A stretch of 64,000 nt of DNA from positions 392,252-456,251 of the forward strand of contig NZ_MJAH01000010.1 in the NCBI RefSeq assembly GCF_001746295.1, written 5' to 3'. The position numbers and the translations under genes were made by a program. Positions within the stretch are counted from its first letter, which is position 1, and every line of letters starts with the position of its first letter. Shown here piece by piece: positions 58,767 to 64,000 of the stretch. Under the pieces are notes generated by a model. The model had not been told where the DNA came from. It searched no databases and saw only the letters and a list, made by a program, of their open reading frames with translations. The stretch comes from Streptomyces sp. LUP47B (GTDB taxonomy: Bacteria; Actinomycetota; Actinomycetes; Streptomycetales; Streptomycetaceae).

Positions 58767-59555
58767 GTGTCCATGACCCCACCCCCGCTCGACGGTCTCC
58801 GCTTCGCCTTCGGCACGCTCAGCGTGCTCCCCGTGAAGGTGACCCGCTGGGACCGGGAGGCGGCGCGCGGCGGAATGCTGTGCGCTCCGCTGGTCGGGGT
58901 CGCACTGGGGTGTGTGTCGGCCGCGCTGGGCCTGCTGCTCCTGGCCCTGGGCTCCTCCGCACTGCTCGCCGCGGTCGCCACGGTCGCCGTACCGGCGGTC
59001 CTCACGCGGGGCCTGCACCTCGACGGCCTCGCGGACACCGCCGACGGCCTGGGCAGCGGCAAGCCCGCCGAGGACGCGCTGCGGATCATGAAGCAGTCGG
59101 ACATCGGACCGTTCGGGGTGATCACCCTCGTCCTCGTGCTGTTCGCCCAGGTGGCCGCGCTGTCGCAGCTGTACGGCGACTCGTGGGCGCGGGGTGCGAC
59201 CGCGGCCGTGGTCTCGGCGACCGCCGCGCGCCTGGTCCTGACGCTGGCGGCCCGCGCCGGGGTCCCGCCGGCCAGGCCGGAGGGACTGGGGGCCGCGGTG
59301 GCGGGGGTGGTCCCCGTACGAGGCGCGGTACCGGTGGCCGTCGCGGTGACGCTGGGGGCGGCCGGAGCGGGGGCGCTCCTCGGGTCGTACGACGTCGTCC
59401 GCACCGTCCTGGCGGTCGCCGCCGCCGTGGGAGCGGCCGAGCTTCTGCTGCGGCACTGCACGCGCCGCTTCGGCGGAGTCACCGGGGACGTGTTCGGGGG
59501 GCTGGCGGAGACGGCGGCGACGACGGCACTGGTGATCCTGTCGATGAACGTCTAA
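58767..59555 (+). CDS. cobS: Adenosylcobinamide-GDP ribazoletransferase (cobalamin synthase)
   Basis: The 262-residue integral membrane enzyme joins adenosylcobinamide-GDP and alpha-ribazole to finish cobalamin. Signature segments are DGLRFAFGTLSVLPV, the metal-binding LHLDGLADTADGLGSG, and MKQSDIGPFGV. About seven helices follow. The GTG at 58767 sits 6 bases after a TACCCT -10-like hexamer (58755-58760), consistent with a leaderless mRNA; the ATG at 58773 is the alternative. Its stop overlaps by four bases the stop of the convergent GH114-like gene. Confidence 0.95.
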   Translation: MSMTPPPLDGLRFAFGTLSVLPVKVTRWDREAARGGMLCAPLVGVALGCVSAALGLLLLALGSSALLAAVATVAVPAVLTRGLHLDGLADTADGLGSGKPAEDALRIMKQSDIGPFGVITLVLVLFAQVAALSQLYGDSWARGATAAVVSATAARLVLTLAARAGVPPARPEGLGAAVAGVVPVRGAVPVAVAVTLGAAGAGALLGSYDVVRTVLAVAAAVGAAELLLRHCTRRFGGVTGDVFGGLAETAATTALVILSMNV

Positions 59556-60343
59556 CAGGCCTCGCGCCACACCCCGAGTTCGTACTTCTTCAGCATCGAA
59601 CTCAGCTTCAGCCGCCGGGACTCGGCGCAGAAGCGGCTGGTGGGCAGTTCGTACTCGACGTGGAAGACCGCCTTGTCCGCCTTGACGAACGGCTCCATGT
59701 CCGCGCATTCGGCGTACTGCGCGCACTGTTCGTTGACCGCGAAGTCGAAGTCCCCGACCAGCTCCGGGATCTGGTCGAGGTCGTTCTTCAGACCGACCGA
59801 CATTCCGCGGTCGTGGGCCAGTTGGGCTATCAGCCGGTTGTAGCGGAGCTGGTCCGCCGCCGTCAGTCCGAAGCCCGTGCGGTTCTTGTAGCCGTCCATG
59901 TTGTCCGGCTCCACCGCGTCGAAGCCCTTCTCACGGCACATGTCGATGCGGTCCGCCATCAGCGGTTCCAGGGTGTCCGTGGCGCGGATGTCGAGCCAGC
60001 GCTCCCCGTCCCAGCCGTTGCCGCGTCCGATCACCGACTTGGGGAACCTGCCGGCGTCGGGGCGCCAGTCCTCCCACGCGCCGGTGGAGAGGTAGCAGAT
60101 GACCTTGCGGCCCTTGCGGTGCAGGGCCGACACCACCGCCTTGGACTGGTCGAAGCCGTCGATGTCGTACACCGGCACGTCCACGGACGTGTCGACACGG
60201 CCGGTCAGCTGCCACTGCCAGGCGACGCCGGGGCGGGGCCGCCAACGGGAGTCGCCGGAACCGGAGTCGGGGGCGGAGTCGGGGGTGGTCGAGCATCCCG
60301 TCACCAGAAGGAGCAGGGTGACGAGCAGAATAGGGCGCTTCAA
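59552..60343 (-). CDS. GH114-like endo-alpha-1,4-polygalactosaminidase family lipoprotein
   Basis: The 263-residue product has a lipoprotein signal (LLVTLLLLVTGC, Cys17) and a GH114/TIM-barrel domain. It has an opening WQWQLTGRVD, DIDGFDQSKA, VICYLSTGAWEDWRPD, GFDAVEPDNMDGY with the likely catalytic Glu/Asp, and VGLKNDLDQ. Known members hydrolyse alpha-1,4-galactosaminoglycan. It would act outside the cell, tethered to the membrane. The TTG at 60343 is chosen because GGAG is 8 bases upstream and the lipobox then lies at a normal distance; longer starts would bury the signal. Confidence 0.87.
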   Translation of the reverse strand: MKRPILLVTLLLLVTGCSTTPDSAPDSGSGDSRWRPRPGVAWQWQLTGRVDTSVDVPVYDIDGFDQSKAVVSALHRKGRKVICYLSTGAWEDWRPDAGRFPKSVIGRGNGWDGERWLDIRATDTLEPLMADRIDMCREKGFDAVEPDNMDGYKNRTGFGLTAADQLRYNRLIAQLAHDRGMSVGLKNDLDQIPELVGDFDFAVNEQCAQYAECADMEPFVKADKAVFHVEYELPTSRFCAESRRLKLSSMLKKYELGVWREAC

Positions 60344-60573
60344 CGGACGGGCTCCAGACAGTGCGACGGCGTACTCCAGGGATGATCTCGTGTGCCGCAG
60401 CCGGAGGTACGCTCGGCCGACCCGAGCGTAGGCTCGTCCCGGGTGGTCGCCGACAGGGGTGAAGGCCCCGATCGGGGCCCGTGCTCGGACACGAAATAGG
60501 GTCGGCCGTCGGGCCCGGTCGACCCACCCGCTCGACCAAGGCAACTTCACATCGGAAGCGAGAATTCACCACC

Positions 60574-62121
60574 GTGACTGCTCTCACTCTCAGCTCCTCC
60601 GCGGCGCCCGGCCTGCGGGCCGACGCGATCGTGATCGGTGTCGCCAAGGGCGCTGCGTCCAGGTCCGGGGACCTGGTTGTGGCGCCGGGCGCCGAATCCG
60701 TGGACAAGGCCTACGACGGCAGGCTCGCCGGCGTCCTGGAGACCCTCGGTGCCTCCGGCGCCGAGGGCGAGGTGACGAAGCTGCCGGCACCCTCCGGCCT
60801 CAAGTCGCCGCTCGTGGTGGCGGTGGGTCTGGGCGCCGAGCCCGAGAAGGACTCCTCCTTCGCCCCGGAGGCGCTGCGCAAGGCCGCCGGTGTCGCCGCC
60901 CGCGCGCTGGCCGGCTCGAAGAAGGCCGTGTTCGTGCTGCCGCTCGGCGACGCCGCCGACCTCGGCGCGGTCGCCGAGGGCCTGCTGCTCGGGGCGTACT
61001 CCTTCACCGCCTACAAGGAGAATGCGCCTTCGAAAAACGACGCCAAGGCGAAGAACGGCAAGGCTCCGCTGGCCGAGGCGGTGCTGCTGGGCGGCAAGCC
61101 GCGGGACGCCGCGTACAAGGCCGCGCTGGCCCGGGCCACCGCCGTCGCCGAGGAGCTCAACCGCGCGCGCGACCTCGTCAACATGCCGCCGAACGACCTG
61201 AACCCCGAGGTGTTCGCCTCGATCGTGCAGGCCGCGGGCAAGGAGCACGGCCTCAAGGTGCAGGTGCTCGACGTGAAGGCGCTGGAGAAGGGCGGCTACG
61301 GCGGCATCCTCGGCGTCGGCGCGGGGTCGGCGTCGGGGCCGCGGCTGGTGAAGCTGTCGTACACCTCGTCCAAGGCGAAGAAGCACCTCGCGCTGGTCGG
61401 CAAGGGGATCACGTACGACTCGGGCGGCATCTCCCTGAAGCCGGCGGGTCACAACGAGACGATGAAGTGCGACATGAGCGGGGCGGCGGCGGTGTTCGCG
61501 GCCGTGGTCTCGGCCGCGCGCCTGGGTCTCGAGGTCAACGTCACCGGGTGGCTGGCACTCGCCGAGAACATGCCGTCGGGGTCGGCCACGCGCCCCGGTG
61601 ACGTGCTGCGGATGTACAGCGGCAAGACGGTCGAGGTGCTCAACACCGACGCGGAGGGGCGGCTGGTGCTCGCCGACGCTCTGTGGGCCGCGTCGGCGGA
61701 GAAGCCGGACGCGATCGTGGACGTGGCGACGCTGACGGGCGCGATGATGCTGGCGCTGGGGAGCCGGACGTTCGGGATCATGTCCAACGACGACGCGTTC
61801 CGCACGGCGGTGCACGAGGCCGCGGAGGAGGTCGGGGAGCCTGCCTGGCCCATGCCGCTGCCGGAGCACCTGCGCAAGGGGATGGACTCGCCCACCGCCG
61901 ACATCGCGAACATGGGTGAGCGGATGGGCGGGGGCCTGGTCGCGGGGCTGTTCCTGCGGGAGTTCGTGGGTGAGGGGATCACCTGGGCGCACCTCGACAT
62001 CGCGGGTCCCGCGTTCAACGACGGCGGGCCGTTCGGGTACACGCCGAAGGGCGGGACGGGGTCCGCGGTGCGTACGTTGGTGCGGCTGGCGGAGCTTGTC
62101 GGCTCCGGTGACCTGGGGTGA
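60574..62121 (+). CDS. pepA: Leucyl aminopeptidase (M17 family)
   Basis: The 515-residue cytoplasmic enzyme removes N-terminal residues from peptides with two metal ions. An N-terminal macro-like domain (1 to about 170) precedes the catalytic domain. That domain contains VGKGITYDSGGISLKP (metal Lys and Asp), KCDMSGAAAV, and the signature NTDAEGRLVL. The GTG at 60574 starts at the conserved TALTLSS; an upstream frame is not part of the family. The ribosome site is weak (GAGA about 11 bases upstream). It is transcribed toward lpd but separated by 313 bases. Confidence 0.95.
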   Translation: MTALTLSSSAAPGLRADAIVIGVAKGAASRSGDLVVAPGAESVDKAYDGRLAGVLETLGASGAEGEVTKLPAPSGLKSPLVVAVGLGAEPEKDSSFAPEALRKAAGVAARALAGSKKAVFVLPLGDAADLGAVAEGLLLGAYSFTAYKENAPSKNDAKAKNGKAPLAEAVLLGGKPRDAAYKAALARATAVAEELNRARDLVNMPPNDLNPEVFASIVQAAGKEHGLKVQVLDVKALEKGGYGGILGVGAGSASGPRLVKLSYTSSKAKKHLALVGKGITYDSGGISLKPAGHNETMKCDMSGAAAVFAAVVSAARLGLEVNVTGWLALAENMPSGSATRPGDVLRMYSGKTVEVLNTDAEGRLVLADALWAASAEKPDAIVDVATLTGAMMLALGSRTFGIMSNDDAFRTAVHEAAEEVGEPAWPMPLPEHLRKGMDSPTADIANMGERMGGGLVAGLFLREFVGEGITWAHLDIAGPAFNDGGPFGYTPKGGTGSAVRTLVRLAELVGSGDLG

Positions 62122-62434
62122 TGTTCGCCTAAGAGCTCGGTGCCATCGGTTGTACGGCGTGTGCAGGGGTGTGGGAGCTGGTCGAGCCACGCGGCGGAGC
62201 CGCACATGGACACAGCCCCCGCGCCCCTTGCGTGTCTCACCTGACCCCTTCTTCTCATGTGAGCGTGTGGTGTCTCACACCCCGGCCCGGCGTCTCGTTC
62301 AGGGCTGACAAGTGCGAAGATGGGGCTCGGCAGGACAGGGCCCCCACACAGGGCCGAAGAAAGAGCGGCCGGACACCAGCCGCCGCGCGGTCACTGGAGA
62401 CCGGCGTACGGCGCACATGCATGGAGGACGTGAC
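62122..62434. other. 313-base gap upstream of lpd containing palindromic repeat copy C
   Basis: Bases 62171-62229 hold the third copy of the dispersed repeat: GAGCTGGTCGAGCC, the 13-mer GCGGCGGAGCCGC at 62191-62203, then CACATGGACACAGCCCCCGCGCCCCTT. Right of it are two short CTCAC/GTGAG elements. No gene and no convincing promoter hexamers were recognised, although the lpd promoter must lie here. Confidence 0.7.
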
Positions 62435-63823
62435 GTGGCGAACGACGCCAGCACCGTTTTCGACCTAGTGATCCTCGGCGGTGGTAGTGGCGGTTACGCC
62501 GCGGCCCTGCGCGGGGCTCAGCTGGGGCTTGACGTCGCCCTGATCGAGAAGGACAAGGTCGGCGGTACCTGCCTGCACCGGGGATGCATCCCCACCAAGG
62601 CCCTGCTGCACGCCGGCGAGATCGCCGACCAGGCCCGCGAGAGCGAGCAGTTCGGCGTGAAGACCACCTTCGAGGGCATCGACATCGCCGGGGTGCACAA
62701 GTACAAGGACGGCGTGGTCGCCGGCCTGTACAAGGGCCTCCAGGGGCTTGTCGCCTCCCGGAAGGTCCACTACATCGAGGGTGAGGGCCGGCTGTCGTCG
62801 CCGACCTCCGTCGATGTCAACGGCCAGCGCATCCAGGGCCGCCACGTGCTCCTCGCGACCGGCTCCGTGCCGAAGTCGCTGCCGGGCCTGGAGATCGACG
62901 GCAACCGGATCATCTCCTCGGACCACGGCCTCGTCCTGGACCGCGTGCCGAAGTCCGCGATCATCCTGGGCGGCGGTGTCATCGGCGTCGAGTTCGCCTC
63001 CGCGTGGAAGTCCTTCGGGTCGGACATCACGATCATCGAGGGTCTCAAGCACCTCGCCCCTCTCGAGGACGAGAACTCCTCCAAGCTTCTTGAGCGCGCG
63101 TTCCGCAAGCGCGGCATCAAGTTCAACCTGGGCACCTTCTTCCAGAAGGCCGAGTGCACCCAGGACGGGGTCAAGGTCACCCTCGCCGACGGCAAGGAGT
63201 TCGAGGCCGAGCTGCTGCTGGTGGCCGTCGGCCGCGGGCCCGTCTCCGCCGGTCTCGGCTACGAGGAGCAGGGCGTCGCGATGGACCGCGGCTACGTCCT
63301 GGTCGACGAGTACATGCGCACCAACGTCCCGACCATCTCCGCCGTCGGTGACCTGGTCCCCACGCTCCAGCTCGCGCACGTCGGCTTCGCCGAGGGCATC
63401 CTGGTCGCGGAGCGTCTGGCCGGTCTCAAGACCGTTCCGATCGACTACGACGGTGTCCCGCGGGTGACCTACTGCCACCCCGAGGTCGCCTCCGTGGGCA
63501 TCACCGAGGCCAAGGCCAAGGAGATCTACGGCGCGGACAAGGTCGTCGCTCTGAAGTACAACCTCGCGGGCAACGGCAGGAGCAAGATCCTGAACACCGC
63601 GGGCGAGATCAAGCTCGTCCAGGTGAAGGACGGTGCCGTGGTCGGCGTCCACATGGTCGGCGACCGCATGGGCGAGCAGGTCGGCGAGGCCCAGCTGATC
63701 TACAACTGGGAGGCGCTGCCGGCCGAGGTCGCCCAGCTCATCCACGCCCACCCGACGCAGAACGAGGCGCTCGGCGAGGCGCACCTGGCCCTTGCGGGCA
63801 AGCCGCTGCACGCGCACGACTGA
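62435..63823 (+). CDS. lpd: Dihydrolipoamide dehydrogenase (E3)
   Basis: The 462-residue flavoprotein reoxidises the lipoyl arms of 2-oxoacid dehydrogenase complexes and passes electrons to NAD. It shows the FAD loop GGGSGGYAAAL (about 16-26), the redox disulfide GGTCLHRGCIPTK (about 47-59), the NAD loop ILGGGVIGVE, and the C-terminal HAHPTQNEALGE His-Glu pair. The GTG at 62435 has GGAGG 7 bases upstream; an earlier in-frame start is not E3-like. It lies 61 bases upstream of sucB, so both belong to one operon for the 2-oxoglutarate and possibly pyruvate dehydrogenase complexes. Confidence 0.97.
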   Translation: MANDASTVFDLVILGGGSGGYAAALRGAQLGLDVALIEKDKVGGTCLHRGCIPTKALLHAGEIADQARESEQFGVKTTFEGIDIAGVHKYKDGVVAGLYKGLQGLVASRKVHYIEGEGRLSSPTSVDVNGQRIQGRHVLLATGSVPKSLPGLEIDGNRIISSDHGLVLDRVPKSAIILGGGVIGVEFASAWKSFGSDITIIEGLKHLAPLEDENSSKLLERAFRKRGIKFNLGTFFQKAECTQDGVKVTLADGKEFEAELLLVAVGRGPVSAGLGYEEQGVAMDRGYVLVDEYMRTNVPTISAVGDLVPTLQLAHVGFAEGILVAERLAGLKTVPIDYDGVPRVTYCHPEVASVGITEAKAKEIYGADKVVALKYNLAGNGRSKILNTAGEIKLVQVKDGAVVGVHMVGDRMGEQVGEAQLIYNWEALPAEVAQLIHAHPTQNEALGEAHLALAGKPLHAHD

Positions 63824-63884
63824 TCCCTCGGTCGACGAAGCGACGATCACAGACTTCCGCAATTCGTAAGGAGCAACCGAAACC

Positions 63885-64000
63885 ATGGCGGTTTCCGTAA
63901 CCCTTCCGGCGCTCGGCGAGAGCGTCACCGAGGGCACCGTCACCCGCTGGCTGAAGGCCGAGGGTGAGCGTGTAGAGGCCGACGAGCCGCTGCTCGAGGT
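63885..64000 (+). CDS. sucB: Dihydrolipoamide acyl/succinyltransferase (E2), 5' end
   Basis: The first 38 codons are visible before the window ends. They encode AVSVTLPALGESVTEGTVTR and a following WLKAEGERVEADEPLLEV stretch, the first part of a lipoyl domain that carries the swinging lipoate. The lipoylated Lys lies beyond the edge. AAGGAG is 11 bases before the ATG. Directly following lpd, it is most likely the 2-oxoglutarate dehydrogenase E2, although actinobacterial E2 proteins are often shared between complexes. Confidence 0.93.
   Translation, partial: MAVSVTLPALGESVTEGTVTRWLKAEGERVEADEPLLE

Noticed and set aside
57095..60385. A 1,096-codon plus-strand open frame crossing several genes
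   Set aside because: It runs through the rhomboid-like gene in another frame, antisense genes and cobS. The composition is Arg/Gly/Pro-rich without domains, so it is a codon-bias artefact.

Overview
The window is chromosomal DNA from a Streptomyces species or a very close relative. Support comes from the very high GC content with strong third-position GC in nearly every gene, frequent GTG starts, ATGA/GTGA stop-start overlaps, and a gene set typical of the Streptomyces core. That set includes ROK glucokinase, a cytochrome bcc-aa3 respiratory cluster, a PspA pair, an ECF42-type sigma factor, and pepA followed by lpd and sucB. From memory the order resembles the S. coelicolor SCO2125-SCO2181 stretch; this was not checked against a database.

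Layout. Bases 1-5.7 kb hold a mostly minus-strand housekeeping group: metallophosphoesterase, SRPBCC protein, ArsA-like ATPase, DUF5304-type protein, glkA and an EEP-fold hydrolase. Bases 6-12 kb are lipid and envelope related: acyl-CoA synthetase, a Tat-exported cholesterol oxidase, a PimB'-like mannosyltransferase and a GT87-like membrane protein. Bases 12-18.7 kb carry a zinc-peptidase-like lipoprotein, two paralogous secreted NlpC/P60 hydrolases, a NYN-domain protein, a zinc-ribbon protein, a rhomboid protease and a stand-alone Lrp/AsnC effector domain. Bases 18.65-20.5 kb form a small accessory island of lower GC with a SapA-like secreted protein and a badly decayed TnpB-type gene.

Bases 20.5-32.6 kb contain a class V aminotransferase, trpD and the aerobic respiratory chain in two minus-strand operons, ctaE-qcrCAB and ctaCDF. 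Between these operons lie a degenerate receiver gene and an L,D-transpeptidase lipoprotein. Bases 32.8-39.7 kb centre on sulfur and Fe-S metabolism: a NifS-TusA fusion, an ErpA/HesB-type carrier and quinolinate synthase. An adenosine-kinase-like PfkB enzyme and a large acidic membrane protein sit among them. Bases 39.7-51.8 kb hold a Ser/Thr kinase with a PQQ-type propeller, an ECF42 sigma factor with its DGPF partner, a two-component system next to an RND exporter, and the PspA/PspAA pair.

Bases 52-59.6 kb contain the lower cobalamin pathway (cobU as a fusion, then cobT and cobS) interrupted by a MprF-type aminoacyl-phosphatidylglycerol synthase, a rhomboid-like protein and an inverted broken copy of part of the MprF-type gene. 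The window ends with a GH114-like lipoprotein, pepA, lpd and the first 38 codons of sucB.

No tRNA, rRNA, CRISPR array or intact insertion sequence was seen. The most notable items are the multi-lesion TnpB relic, the inverted MprF-type fragment, the ctaE start codon inside a perfect palindrome, the metallo-beta-lactamase-CobU and NifS-TusA fusions, a candidate ECF42 promoter, a probable CTG start in a CTGA overlap, and three copies of a dispersed palindromic repeat.
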